A stretch of 64,000 nt of DNA from an uncultured Clostridium sp. (GTDB taxonomy: Bacteria > Bacillota > Clostridia > Oscillospirales > Acutalibacteraceae): NCBI GenBank assembly GCA_958422185.1, contig CATZNW010000010.1:1-64000 (forward strand), given 5' to 3'. Positions 36,595 to 45,569 of the stretch are shown here, one piece after another (the stretch's first letter is position 1; each line of letters starts with the position of its first letter). A program made the translations under genes and the position numbers. The notes beneath the pieces are model-generated. The model saw nothing but the letters and a program-made list of their open reading frames with translations, searched no databases and was not told the origin of the DNA.

Positions 36595-39231
36595 ATGGTT
36601 TCATCGTTAAAAGTAAAGGATAAAAAACTGCCGTTTATATTGATCTTGTCTTTTCTGATACCCGCGGCCGTTATGTGCGCCGTTTATATGATTAACGGTA
36701 CTGACCCGTTTGGCAATATTTCCATATTGACCGCGGACGCCAAGATACAGTATAAAGATTATTACGGATATCTTTGGGAAGTGCTGCACGGCAGCGCAAG
36801 CCTTGATTATTCTGCGTCAAAATCACTCGGCGGGCAGATGGTGGGGCTTGTTGTGTATTATCTGACCTGCCCTTTGAATCTGCTACTTTATTTCATAGAA
36901 AAAACGCAGATACCGCTGTTTTTAAGCATAATGACCGCAGTTAAGATCGCGTTTTCAGGGCTTACCGCTTCTTATTTCATAAGGAAAAGATTCAGCCTTA
37001 CTGCGCTTTGGTCCGTGCTTATAGCATGCTGTTACGCACTCAGCGAATACAGCTTTGTCTACTGCCACAATATTATGTGGCTTGACGGAGTTGTCATGCT
37101 TCCGCTTGCATGCCTGGGCATTCATGAATTTCTTTACAACAGGAAAAAAGGTCTGCTTTTCTTTTCCGTTTTTATGGCAATTTTCTCAAACTGGTATTCG
37201 GGATATATGGTCTGCCTCATGGCGGGCTTCTGTTTCCTGTTTGAACTTTTCCTGAAATATGATTTTAAAGATTTCAAAAATGTGATAAGACCGGCTTTTA
37301 CAGACGCTGTTCGTACCGCTGCTGTCATGATTCTGGGTGTACTGGCAAGCGGAGCGCTGCTTATTCCGGGCCTTCTTTCGCTCGTGGGCGGCAAAGCCGG
37401 CGGCAGCCCGATTTCAACTTCCGTTATCATGGGCCCGTTGGAGAGCCTTAAGGGCTTTATGATAAATGTTCCCAGCAATAAGGTTGACGCGCCTATCATG
37501 TACTGCGGCGCCTTGATACTCGTGCTTGCGGTATATATGCTTATAGATAAAAAGATAGAGATCAAAAAAAGAATCCTGTCACTTTTGTTTTTCATATTTT
37601 TGATCTGCAGTTTCTGCTTTGAACAGCTCAATATCATGTGGACAGGCTTTGTTAAAAGCTATTCCTATCAGTTCAGGTGGGCGTTTGTTTTTATATTCCT
37701 TATGATCTGTTTCGCATGCGTTTGTGTGCGTGAGGTGAAAAGGCACGGCTTTGATAAAATAACTATGCTGAAAGCGCTTGGCATAATTACCGCAGTATTT
37801 CTGCTGCTGGATCTTGCAGGCGCAACACAGCAGGTTCTGGTAACTTATTTCTACCTTGCGCTTATAATGATCTACGGCATAGCGATTGCAGTGATATGCG
37901 CGGCAAAAAACAAAAAAGTTTTAAAAAATATTCTGATTGCTGCGGTATGTATCGCAACGGTTGCGGAGCTCACTTATAACGGTACAAAAGTCTTTGAAAA
38001 AAACTATGTAGACAAAACCGAAAATTATATTAATTATACAAATGAGATGTCCTCCGTAATAGAAGATATAAAAGCAAATGACGCTTCGTTTTACAGGCTT
38101 GAGAAGACCGTCAGCTATCTCACGCAGGTCGGCAGGGAAAATGCCAGCAGTGAAAGCCTTATGTATAACTATAACGGTATTGCAGGCTATACTTCCACTT
38201 ATGACCCGAATGTGGATATTTTTCTTGCAAAAATGGGCTATTCGGATTCAACAAGCGTAACTCCGGAAAATCAAACGGTTAAAAAATTCAACGCAACCGA
38301 AACTTACTATAATTCACCTCAGTTCGTTATGGACAGTTTTCTCGGTATTAAATACCTGGTCCTTTCAGAGCAGGCGCCGGGTCTTGAAGCCTATGATTCA
38401 GAAACTGTACTGGACGGAAATTATAAGGTCTTCGAAAATCCTTATGCGCTGCCGCTTGCTTTCAATGTTTCTTCGGATCTGTATGAAAGTGTTGATTACG
38501 GGCAGAATCCGTTTGAAAACCAGGAAAGATTTATTTCTAAAGCCCTGGGACGTAATACTTCGTTCTTCTTTAAGCCGGATTACAAAAATTCAAGCATGAA
38601 GAATAATGAACAGAAGATCACTGTGAATATACGCCGGGACGGGCCTTTGTATTTCTACACGGATCCCGTTGACTGCCATGACAGCTCAAACGGCAAAAAG
38701 TGCGAGCTTTATCTTAACGGAGAGAAAGTGCAGCGTATTTGCAGCCGATTTTATACCAATGTTGTTTATCTTGGCGACTATCAGGCCGGCGATACGGTTG
38801 ATTTGACCGTTAAATTATATGATGATTCGGGTAATAAGAGCAAAACGCATAAGATATATCTTGCACAGCTCGATACAGACTCTGCCATGGCCGCACTGGA
38901 AGAACTCGCCCGCGGAAGCAGTACCGATCTGAATATAAACGGCAACACAGTCTCCGGCGAGTATGCAACCGATTCGGATACTACCGTTCTTATGACACTG
39001 CCTTATGCGCAGGGATGGACTCTTTATATTGACGGAGAGCAACAGGATTTCAAAGAAATCGGCGATACCTTTATCGGTTTTGATCTTACTGCCGGCACGC
39101 ATCAGATCGAAATGAAGTATACCACCCTGCACCGGAATGCTGGAATTGCAGCCAGCGTGATAGGATTCGGCGGGTTCGCCGCGTGGTGCGTGTATGATAC
39201 GCTCAGAAAAAGAAAAACGGCGCAGGAATAA
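36595..39231 (+). CDS. YfhO-family membrane protein
   Basis: An 878-residue protein with about a dozen hydrophobic helices in its first half and a large C-terminal extracytoplasmic region ending in one membrane helix and basic residues. MWLDGVVMLPLACLGIHEF and WYSGYMVCLMAGF resemble the YfhO/GT-C family, which in Bacillus helps glycosylate lipoteichoic acid. The frame starts at TTG 36583, but GGAGA precedes ATG 36595, which is preferred. Likely acts with the upstream GT2 using a lipid-linked sugar. Confidence 0.85.
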   Translation: MVSSLKVKDKKLPFILILSFLIPAAVMCAVYMINGTDPFGNISILTADAKIQYKDYYGYLWEVLHGSASLDYSASKSLGGQMVGLVVYYLTCPLNLLLYFIEKTQIPLFLSIMTAVKIAFSGLTASYFIRKRFSLTALWSVLIACCYALSEYSFVYCHNIMWLDGVVMLPLACLGIHEFLYNRKKGLLFFSVFMAIFSNWYSGYMVCLMAGFCFLFELFLKYDFKDFKNVIRPAFTDAVRTAAVMILGVLASGALLIPGLLSLVGGKAGGSPISTSVIMGPLESLKGFMINVPSNKVDAPIMYCGALILVLAVYMLIDKKIEIKKRILSLLFFIFLICSFCFEQLNIMWTGFVKSYSYQFRWAFVFIFLMICFACVCVREVKRHGFDKITMLKALGIITAVFLLLDLAGATQQVLVTYFYLALIMIYGIAIAVICAAKNKKVLKNILIAAVCIATVAELTYNGTKVFEKNYVDKTENYINYTNEMSSVIEDIKANDASFYRLEKTVSYLTQVGRENASSESLMYNYNGIAGYTSTYDPNVDIFLAKMGYSDSTSVTPENQTVKKFNATETYYNSPQFVMDSFLGIKYLVLSEQAPGLEAYDSETVLDGNYKVFENPYALPLAFNVSSDLYESVDYGQNPFENQERFISKALGRNTSFFFKPDYKNSSMKNNEQKITVNIRRDGPLYFYTDPVDCHDSSNGKKCELYLNGEKVQRICSRFYTNVVYLGDYQAGDTVDLTVKLYDDSGNKSKTHKIYLAQLDTDSAMAALEELARGSSTDLNINGNTVSGEYATDSDTTVLMTLPYAQGWTLYIDGEQQDFKEIGDTFIGFDLTAGTHQIEMKYTTLHRNAGIAASVIGFGGFAAWCVYDTLRKRKTAQE

Positions 39232-39363
39232 TGCCGTTTCATACGTGTGCTTTAATGTGTCGTGCCGCATCGTGCGGATAAGTAATGTAAACAGAGTCGC
39301 TGAAAGAGTGTGATAACTATTACAGAAAAATGATCTTTGCGAATGATTCATTCTGCCAACTAC

Positions 39364-39392
39364 TTGCACCTTTTGGAATATTGATGTAAAAT
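39364..39392 (+). promoter_or_regulatory. Promoter for the GPH transporter gene
   Basis: TTGCAC at 39364-39369 and TAAAAT at 39387-39392, 17-base spacer. Apart from this promoter I see nothing in 39232-39433. Confidence 0.65.
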
Positions 39393-39433
39393 ATTATCAG
39401 AGAGGAAATTTATATTTTTGATTTGAAGGTGTA

Positions 39434-40903
39434 ATGATGGCTGGCAAAAGCACTCTTACAAAGAGGAAAAAAACCGGATATGCGTTTGGTATTTTTACCG
39501 AATCGCTTATCTACAATATGTTCTATACATATTATCTGACTTTTCTTATTGAGATCGTCGGTATAAAACCGGCGTTCAGTTCAATTATTATTTTTATTTC
39601 CATTGCCTGGGACGCTGTTACCGATCCTATGATCGGAAATTATACGGACCGCCCGGGTGTGGATAAGCGGAAAGTTATGAAAATGGCGCTCGTTCCGCTC
39701 GGCCTTGTTTTTATAATCGCGTGGACGAGTATCGGCGCGGGCCTTTCCTCGCAGCTTGCAAAGATCCTGCTTTACACATTTATAACCATGTGTCTGTGGG
39801 TATTCTATACGATGTATACTATCCCGTATTACGCCGTTGTTGCCGAGATAACAGAGGATTATGACGAGCGCACGGAGATCCGTTCGTTCTCATCACTTCT
39901 TAACGCTGTTGCTGTGGGGCTTGGCAATATTCTGCCGGCTCTCGTTCCGACCGTCGCTATTATACTTACCCCGCGGTTTGAAAGCAACGCGTATGCTGTT
40001 GTTGCCGCACTGATAAGCATTATGGCTGTTGCGCTCGGATTTGTCTGCTGCAATTCGTTAAAGGGCGTTTATGAACCTAAAAAGGCTGTTGCCGGCGAAT
40101 CTGTCGGCTCTATTAAGGATACTTTCAAATCCTTCGGCAGTATCCTGCGTATGAAACCCGCAAAGTATTTTCTTGTTTTCGTATTCTTTTTCCTCGCAAC
40201 TTCATCTATGATCCAGTCAAACCTCAGTTATATGGTTATAGACTGCATCGGCATGGATTATGATACCGGCATTGTAGCCGTTATTATTTCGCTCGTTATT
40301 TCAATGGCTATCGTTGTTCCGCTCGTTGAAAAGGTGGCGCATAAAAAGGACAGACGCTTTGCCGCCATTGTCTTTCTGTCAATCGCCTGTGTCGGCGAGG
40401 TGCTTATCAAGCTCATAGGGCTTGACGCCGAGATCGGCGGCTTCAGGATTATGTGCGTAGTTGCACCCGCCGTTCTCGGTATCGGCACGGGCACTTTCTG
40501 GACTTTGTTTTATTCCATGGGCTATGATCTTGTTGAACTTGACGAGTTCAAAACAGGCACAAGGAAGGAATCTACGATCACCGCACTGCCGCAGCTCGTT
40601 CAGAAATTTGGTTCCGCATTCGGAATACTTATGGCGGGCGTTTTGCTCGGCGCTTACGGCTACGATTCCTCGGGCGATATAGCGGGTTCGGAATCGCTTA
40701 TTCAGCGTGTTACGGATCCCAAGATCGTAAACGGTATGGAAAATATTTCAACGATCATTCCTGCCGCAATGCTGCTTGTTTCTATTATTTTTGTTATTCT
40801 TTATCCCGTGACAAGAGAACGCTTTGAGGCGCTTATGGTTCAGCTTAAGAAAAAGAGAAACGGCGAGGAATACACAACAGAGGGATTTGAAAAACTGCTG
40901 TGA
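39434..40903 (+). CDS. GPH-family sugar/glycoside:cation symporter (MFS)
   Basis: A 489-residue permease with about twelve membrane helices of the glycoside-pentoside-hexuronide:cation symporter family. Typical features are YAFGIFTESLIYNMFYTYYL, the loop WDAVTDPMIGNYTDRP and MYTIPYYAVVAEITEDYDER. The start is the ATG at 39434 (a second ATG follows immediately) behind AAGGTG. It is convergent with a GH127 arabinofuranosidase across a decayed gene, so L-arabinose-containing oligosaccharides are a plausible but unproven substrate. Confidence 0.88.
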   Translation: MMAGKSTLTKRKKTGYAFGIFTESLIYNMFYTYYLTFLIEIVGIKPAFSSIIIFISIAWDAVTDPMIGNYTDRPGVDKRKVMKMALVPLGLVFIIAWTSIGAGLSSQLAKILLYTFITMCLWVFYTMYTIPYYAVVAEITEDYDERTEIRSFSSLLNAVAVGLGNILPALVPTVAIILTPRFESNAYAVVAALISIMAVALGFVCCNSLKGVYEPKKAVAGESVGSIKDTFKSFGSILRMKPAKYFLVFVFFFLATSSMIQSNLSYMVIDCIGMDYDTGIVAVIISLVISMAIVVPLVEKVAHKKDRRFAAIVFLSIACVGEVLIKLIGLDAEIGGFRIMCVVAPAVLGIGTGTFWTLFYSMGYDLVELDEFKTGTRKESTITALPQLVQKFGSAFGILMAGVLLGAYGYDSSGDIAGSESLIQRVTDPKIVNGMENISTIIPAAMLLVSIIFVILYPVTRERFEALMVQLKKKRNGEEYTTEGFEKLL

Positions 40904-40928
40904 TAAAATAAATCATTAAATTTTTAAG

Positions 40929-40954
40929 GGTCGATTTACTATCGGCCTTTTTTT
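40929..40954 (+). terminator. Terminator after the GPH transporter gene
   Basis: GGTCGAT/ATCGGCC (one G-U pair) with a five-base loop and seven T. Confidence 0.8.
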
Positions 40955-41009
40955 GCTACACTCGTATTATATTAAAAATTTTGCAATAACTTTTCATATA
41001 TTTTTGTAT

Positions 41010-41394
41010 TTTGCCGACTGCACAAGTCTTACTGCCGCTCTTATCGCGGATTCCGTAACGGATATCTCAGACACTGCTTTTGCAAACTGCGATACCTTGA
41101 ATATCGTGTGCGAAGAAGGCTCTTACGCCGTGAATTACGCAAGGCGCAATTCCATTTCTTACACAACATTTTTTGCTGTGCCTATCCCGGACCAGAAGTA
41201 CATAGGCCAAGAAATCACCCCGGATCTTGACGTTACTGCGCAAAGCAGAAAACTGAGCGCGGTCAGCAAGATCCCATCAGCCGAATTCAGACGGAAGCGA
41301 GGAAAACAATTTAAAGTGGTATGAGGTCATATTTTCCGCAGTAATATCTTTCTTCAAAAAAGTGATCGGATTTTTCAGATCGCTTTTCAGCTGA
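41010..41394 (+). pseudogene. Decayed BspA-type LRR surface protein (C-terminal remnant)
   Basis: An open frame from about 41010 encodes FADCTSLTAALIADSVTDIS and TAFANCDTLNI, a BspA/LRR_5-type leucine-rich repeat, then VNYARRNSISYTTF and IPDQKYIGQEITPDLDVT, a spacer seen in clostridial surface proteins. After about 41270 the frame fails, but in the +1 frame from 41281 the sequence reads NNLKWYEVIFSAVISFFKK then VIGFFRSLFS and a stop at 41392, a typical C-terminal tail of such proteins. There is no start codon or ribosome binding site at the 5' end. This is a frameshifted, 5'-deleted remnant. A terminator follows. Confidence 0.7.
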
Positions 41395-41405
41395 TTATAT
41401 GACTT

Positions 41406-41438
41406 GACCCCGTCCGAACCGGACGGGGTCTTGCTTTG
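41406..41438 (+). terminator. Strong hairpin after the surface-protein remnant
   Basis: GACCCCGTCCG/CGGACGGGGTC, eleven perfect pairs with an AAC loop, followed by TTGCTTTG. Probably the original terminator of the lost gene; the remaining bases to 41520 show nothing. Confidence 0.75.
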
Positions 41439-41520
41439 CGTATAATCCATTTTTTAGGCAAACGGCGGCTTAACACCGTCCGACGGTCAGCGAGTGTTTT
41501 GTCTGTCCGCAGTTTTGCTG

Positions 41521-43443
41521 TCAATATCTTACATAAACGGCCATTTCATTTTCGCCGCGGTTCGCCCATTTATAATACGGTATGAATTTCAGCCTTACAA
41601 GCCTTTCGTTCGGCGGGCGGTATTCACTGTATAAGGCTCTGCTTTCAAAATATTCCCTGTATCCGTCAGCAAAAATATTTTCTCCGTCAAAGGAAAATTT
41701 CGCGTGCTTGGAAAGCCGCAGCATTTGCAGATCGGCGCCGTTGTCTTTTTCCTCAAGGCAGTAAATGAACGGTCCGCGCGTGACCGCAACTTTTCCCATG
41801 TTCTCACGCACATTCGGATTACACCGAATTATCTTTATTCCCGTGTTAAAATCAGCCGTTATCGTTTGCTCTTTATTTGTCTCAAAATAAGCGTAGCCTT
41901 TTTTTATAAACGGATCTTTGCGGCTGAAAGTGAAATGATCGCACCATTCCGGAATTCTCAACGCTATTTTGATTGCTTTGCGCGGCTTTATTTTAACTTC
42001 AATTTTCCCACTGCCTGTATAATCGCCTGTGATCTCTATCTCGGCGTCTTTGCATTGCGCTTTACAGTTTTTGTAAAGATTAATAAAAACGGTGTCTTCG
42101 CTTTGGGTAAAACAGTATTCGCCAAGGCCGGAAATGAGGCGCGCAATATTCGGCGGGCAGCAGGCGCAGCCAAACCATTTTTGCCTTGTTGCTTTTATGT
42201 GGCTTTTTCTTTCGTCGGCCGCAAGCGTTTTCGGGTCAACGTCAAGCGGATTTGTGTAGAAGAATGATTTCCCGTCCTCCGCCATACCGGAAAGCACACA
42301 GTTATACAGGCATTTTTCGGCGGTATTGAAATACTTGGAGTCAAAATCCGCCTGCATCATCCGCCTGGCAAAAAATATCAGTCCGACAGCGGCGCAGGTT
42401 TCCGCATATGCCGTGCCGTTCGGGAGGTCATAGGCGTATGTAAACGCTTCTCCCTCTTTTGTTGAACCGATTCCGCCTGTTATATACATTTTAGTATTTA
42501 CTATATCATCAAACAGTGTTTTGCATGCGGTTAAAAGTTCTTCGTCATCATCAAGCCTTGCAAGATGCGCCATAGCCGTGTAAAGATAAACGGCGCGCAC
42601 CGCGTGCCCGGCCGCCTCTTTCTGTGCCCGTACAGGCAGATGCGCTTGATTATATATGTATTTGATTTTGTTTTCAGGAGTGCTTTCGCCGCGCTCAACG
42701 TCAAAATAGTACGGTCTTGTGCCACGCCTGTTTATAAAAAGTCGCGCTGTGTCAAGGTAATCCTGTTTCCCGGTCAAGCCGTAAAGTTTTAGCATACCTT
42801 CCTCCGCTATGGGGTGACCGCCGTATCCCTGCCTTCCGTTTTCACCGAATTCTTTGCATATCAGATCGGCAAAACGCTCGGCGGCATTCAGCAGCGCTTT
42901 CTTCCCGGTAACGGAATAATGGGCGCACGCCGCTTCAGCAAGGTGACCGAAACAGTACAGTTCGTGAAAATCACGCAGGTTTTCAAACCTCGCCGCGGGA
43001 TTGTTTATAGTGTAAAGAGTGTCGATATATCCATCGTCCTCAGCGGCGGAGCATATCAGTTCTGTCACGTCATCAACCGCGGTTTCAAGTTCGGCGTCCG
43101 GGTGATTTTGCAGGGAATATGATGCCGCTTCTATCCATTTATAAAGATCCGAATCCTGAAATACCCAGCCTTTAAAAGCCGACGGCTCTGAATTTTCATT
43201 AGTGTAATGCCATTTATCCGTAGGATAAACGGGAGTTTTTGCTCCGCTTTTTCTGAGCTTTATCAACTTTGCCGCTTTCCTGAAATTTTCCATGCACTGG
43301 CTCGGCTCGGCGCCGTCAATGCCGTCTTCAAGTGCCTTTAACTGATAGGGGATAACTTCTCTGCGAACAAGTTCCTGCTCATTTTTCCAAAAGGAATTTT
43401 TAAATTCAACGTTTTTTTGATTTATAACCTTTGCGTTTTCCAT
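41521..43443 (-). CDS. GH127 beta-L-arabinofuranosidase-like protein
   Basis: A 640-residue cytosolic glycoside hydrolase of family 127. The (alpha/alpha)6 barrel has the zinc-site Glu region (NGTAYAETCAAVGLIFFARR) and the catalytic cysteine cluster WFGCACCPPNIARLISGLGE, where a Cys nucleophile acts in the Bifidobacterium enzyme. C-terminal beta domains follow. The frame extends to 43458 but the ATG at 43443 has CGGAGA upstream. No signal peptide. Expected substrate: beta-L-arabinofuranosides from plant hydroxyproline-rich glycoproteins. Confidence 0.9.
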   Translation of the reverse strand: MENAKVINQKNVEFKNSFWKNEQELVRREVIPYQLKALEDGIDGAEPSQCMENFRKAAKLIKLRKSGAKTPVYPTDKWHYTNENSEPSAFKGWVFQDSDLYKWIEAASYSLQNHPDAELETAVDDVTELICSAAEDDGYIDTLYTINNPAARFENLRDFHELYCFGHLAEAACAHYSVTGKKALLNAAERFADLICKEFGENGRQGYGGHPIAEEGMLKLYGLTGKQDYLDTARLFINRRGTRPYYFDVERGESTPENKIKYIYNQAHLPVRAQKEAAGHAVRAVYLYTAMAHLARLDDDEELLTACKTLFDDIVNTKMYITGGIGSTKEGEAFTYAYDLPNGTAYAETCAAVGLIFFARRMMQADFDSKYFNTAEKCLYNCVLSGMAEDGKSFFYTNPLDVDPKTLAADERKSHIKATRQKWFGCACCPPNIARLISGLGEYCFTQSEDTVFINLYKNCKAQCKDAEIEITGDYTGSGKIEVKIKPRKAIKIALRIPEWCDHFTFSRKDPFIKKGYAYFETNKEQTITADFNTGIKIIRCNPNVRENMGKVAVTRGPFIYCLEEKDNGADLQMLRLSKHAKFSFDGENIFADGYREYFESRALYSEYRPPNERLVRLKFIPYYKWANRGENEMAVYVRY

Positions 43444-43531
43444 ATTTTCTCCGGGCATACAGACAATAATTATAATGATTTAAAATTTATCTAAAGCAAA
43501 AAGCCGCCGCTTGATCTCGCGGCAGCGTTGC

Positions 43532-43750
43532 TTATTTTTTGTATTTGCTGTTTTGCACAAGTTCGCAAAATGCCTCAAACCCGTCGGAAGTGCGTTTGTC
43601 GGCATCCTCAAACAGGTTGAAATAGCAACTCGGCATTTCCCGTGTTTTAAGATTTTTTTCAATACAGGGCGCGCAGCCCTTGTTGTGGTTTCTCGGGTGC
43701 AGTTTGCACTTGAAATTTGTGCAGGTGCAGAATTCACTTAAATTACCCAT
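43532..43750 (-). CDS. Cys-rich small protein, DUF6485-like
   Basis: A 72-residue protein with seven cysteines, including FCTCTNFKCKLHP, GCAPCIEKN and MPSCYF; the pattern matches my recollection of DUF6485, a probable metal-binding family of unknown function in anaerobes. AAGGAAG precedes the ATG. It lies 24 bases after a small membrane protein on the same strand and is likely cotranscribed with it. Confidence 0.75.
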   Translation of the reverse strand: MGNLSEFCTCTNFKCKLHPRNHNKGCAPCIEKNLKTREMPSCYFNLFEDADKRTSDGFEAFCELVQNSKYKK

Positions 43751-43774
43751 TGTTTTTTCTTCCTTTCCTGTGCA

Positions 43775-44077
43775 TCATGCGGCAAAATCAAATCCTGTAT
43801 CCTGATATGTGCCGCTGTTATCTTTCTTTTGCTGCCATACCCGCTCCGTGTGGCGCTCCGTTGCTCTGGCGTTCCTGCGTTTTTTCTGTTCACGGGCTTC
43901 TTTTGTTAAAAATACTGCGCTGAAAATGATTGCAAGCGCCGCGACCTCCGCTGCCAGCACAAGGCGCATCTCGATCTGACTCAGCTCATCAAAAAGCCTG
44001 AACGGAAGGGACATTGCCGCAAAACCGGCAGCGGCAGTTACAACAAAAAGTAAAGTGTTTTGGATGAAATTTTTCAT
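43775..44077 (-). CDS. Small membrane protein, unknown
   Basis: A 100-residue protein with two membrane helices (about residues 5-25 and 40-58) and a strongly basic, hydrophilic C-terminal tail (EAREQKKRRNARATERHTER). AAGGAG precedes the ATG. No family recognised. The downstream gene on the same strand encodes a Cys-rich small protein. The 8-mer ATACGCAA, also found in the pdxR-pdxK intergenic region, lies upstream at 44146-44153, which could be chance. Confidence 0.65.
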   Translation of the reverse strand: MKNFIQNTLLFVVTAAAGFAAMSLPFRLFDELSQIEMRLVLAAEVAALAIIFSAVFLTKEAREQKKRRNARATERHTERVWQQKKDNSGTYQDTGFDFAA

Positions 44078-44158
44078 ATTGCAATTCTCCTTTTTTCGTG
44101 TTTTTTCTTACATCTCTCATTTTACACAAACGGAATGCAATTGCAATACGCAAAACAT

Positions 44159-44200
44159 TAACAGTCCTTAAATAAGGACTGTTAGAACAAAAATTCTAAC
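44159..44200 (-). terminator. Double hairpin at the 3' end of pdxR
   Basis: TAACAGTCCTTA-AA-TAAGGACTGTTA (44159-44184) is a perfect 12-bp stem; GTTAGAA/TTCTAAC (44181-44200) overlaps it and could form instead. No T tract follows on the minus strand, so termination is possible but not certain. Confidence 0.5.
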
Positions 44201-45458
44201 GGATTATTGACTTTTTTAAAGCATTTGCCGCGTTCTCTAGCTCACTTTGCTCTATACTTCCGGGGCTCAGTACAAGTGATATCATGCCGTCTTCATATTT
44301 TTCAACATACAGTCTGATACCGCTTCTTTCAAAGTCTGAAGCATTTCCGTGAAACGGGACCTGCAAAATGACCTGAAGCAGATTTTCACTGATCTCTATC
44401 TTACATCCTGGAAACGTTTTTTGCAATATGTTATAGAATAATTTTGTTTTTGCAGTGTAAAATCTTCGGGTCTTTCTTATCTGTGCCATGAGGCGCCCGT
44501 CGCGTATAAAACTGCACAGAGCGATCTGTTCCGTCTTGCTTGCCGTCTGGCTGAATTTATAGATGTTCTGCCTGTATTTTTCGGCAAGCGGGCCCGTAAG
44601 CACCATAAAGCTTATTCTGATGGACGGAAGCAGAAGTCTTGAAAAAGAACCTATATAAACAACGTTGCTGCCTCCTGAAAGCGCGTAAAGCGACGGCGTC
44701 GGCATACTGTTATACTGAAAATCGCTTTCGTAATCGTCTTCTATCACAAGGCTGCCGTGCTGCGCGGAATACCTTGTCAGTTCAATTCTGCGCCTGTTGG
44801 GCATAACGTCGCCCCAGCGCGTCATATGAGAAGGGGAAACATAGATTATATCAGCGTCTTTGTATCTGTAACGCACTTCAAAGCCGTAATCCTCAAAAAG
44901 CGCAGCGCCCTGAACGAAGCTTTTATCCGGAAAGGATACGGTTTTACCTTTGTCCGTCAGTGCGCAGAGCACATGGAGGAGGCTCTGTACTCCAGCCCCG
45001 ATCACGATCCTGTCCGCCGACGCGGCAACATTGCGCTTTTCAAGTATGTATTCGGAAATTGCCTGCCGCAGTTCCTCCTCTCCCTGAGGTTCGCTGTATG
45101 ACAACAGCCGTTCATTTTGCCTGAGCGCCGCTTTCATGTGTCTGCGCCATATGTCAAAGTCAAAGCTCTCTCTGTCCGCGGCGGTTCCGCAGAAATTATA
45201 TAGTATTTTCTCTTCCCGCGCGGATTCGGTTGTTTTCTGCTTCTGCGGACATTTATAGGATACATAGTATCCGCTTTGCGGTTCACTTATTATGTATCCG
45301 TCCTCCGAGAGTGCGAAATATGCGTTTTGTATCGTTGTTCTGCTCACGGAAAACAGTTCGCTTGCCTTGCGCACTGACGGAAGCTTGGCCCCGTACAGGA
45401 CCTGGCCCGATATAATTTCATTTCTTATATAATCATAGATCTCTGAATATTTGCTCAT
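44196..45458 (-). CDS. pdxR: MocR-family regulator, PdxR type
   Basis: A 420-residue chimera: an N-terminal GntR winged helix (KLPSVRKASELFSVSRTTIQ) joined to an aminotransferase-like domain (SHMTRWGDVMPNRRRIEL; GSFSRLLLPSIRISFMVL). PdxR-type proteins bind pyridoxal 5'-phosphate and control B6 synthesis or salvage. The usual PLP Lys is in the region GSFSRLLL, where Lys is replaced by Arg or Leu, so Schiff-base formation needs checking. It is divergent from a pyridoxamine kinase/ECF operon, its likely target. A double hairpin follows its stop. Confidence 0.85.
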   Translation of the reverse strand: MSKYSEIYDYIRNEIISGQVLYGAKLPSVRKASELFSVSRTTIQNAYFALSEDGYIISEPQSGYYVSYKCPQKQKTTESAREEKILYNFCGTAADRESFDFDIWRRHMKAALRQNERLLSYSEPQGEEELRQAISEYILEKRNVAASADRIVIGAGVQSLLHVLCALTDKGKTVSFPDKSFVQGAALFEDYGFEVRYRYKDADIIYVSPSHMTRWGDVMPNRRRIELTRYSAQHGSLVIEDDYESDFQYNSMPTPSLYALSGGSNVVYIGSFSRLLLPSIRISFMVLTGPLAEKYRQNIYKFSQTASKTEQIALCSFIRDGRLMAQIRKTRRFYTAKTKLFYNILQKTFPGCKIEISENLLQVILQVPFHGNASDFERSGIRLYVEKYEDGMISLVLSPGSIEQSELENAANALKKSIIR

Positions 45459-45484
45459 AACTGTACTCTAAAAAAACATCAAAA

Positions 45485-45546
45485 TTGCGTATATAAATAA
45501 TGCCGATATCATTATATAATATACTCAAGCTAAAATCAATACGCAA
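45485..45546. promoter_or_regulatory. pdxR-pdxK divergent control region with inverted repeat
   Basis: TTGCGTAT (45485-45492) and ATACGCAA (45539-45546) form a perfect 8-bp inverted repeat 46 bases apart, framing a minus-strand promoter (TTGATT 45534-45539, TATAAT 45511-45516, 17-base spacer) for pdxR. No good -35 box is seen for the kinase operon, in keeping with activation by PdxR. A candidate operator, not proven. Confidence 0.5.
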
Positions 45547-45569
45547 GGATCCGAAGGATACGTGATTTT

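Noticed and set aside
45459..45569. Possible riboswitch before the pyridoxamine kinase gene
   Set aside because: Only 111 bases, mostly AT-rich; no conserved riboswitch core seen, and a PdxR binding site explains it better.
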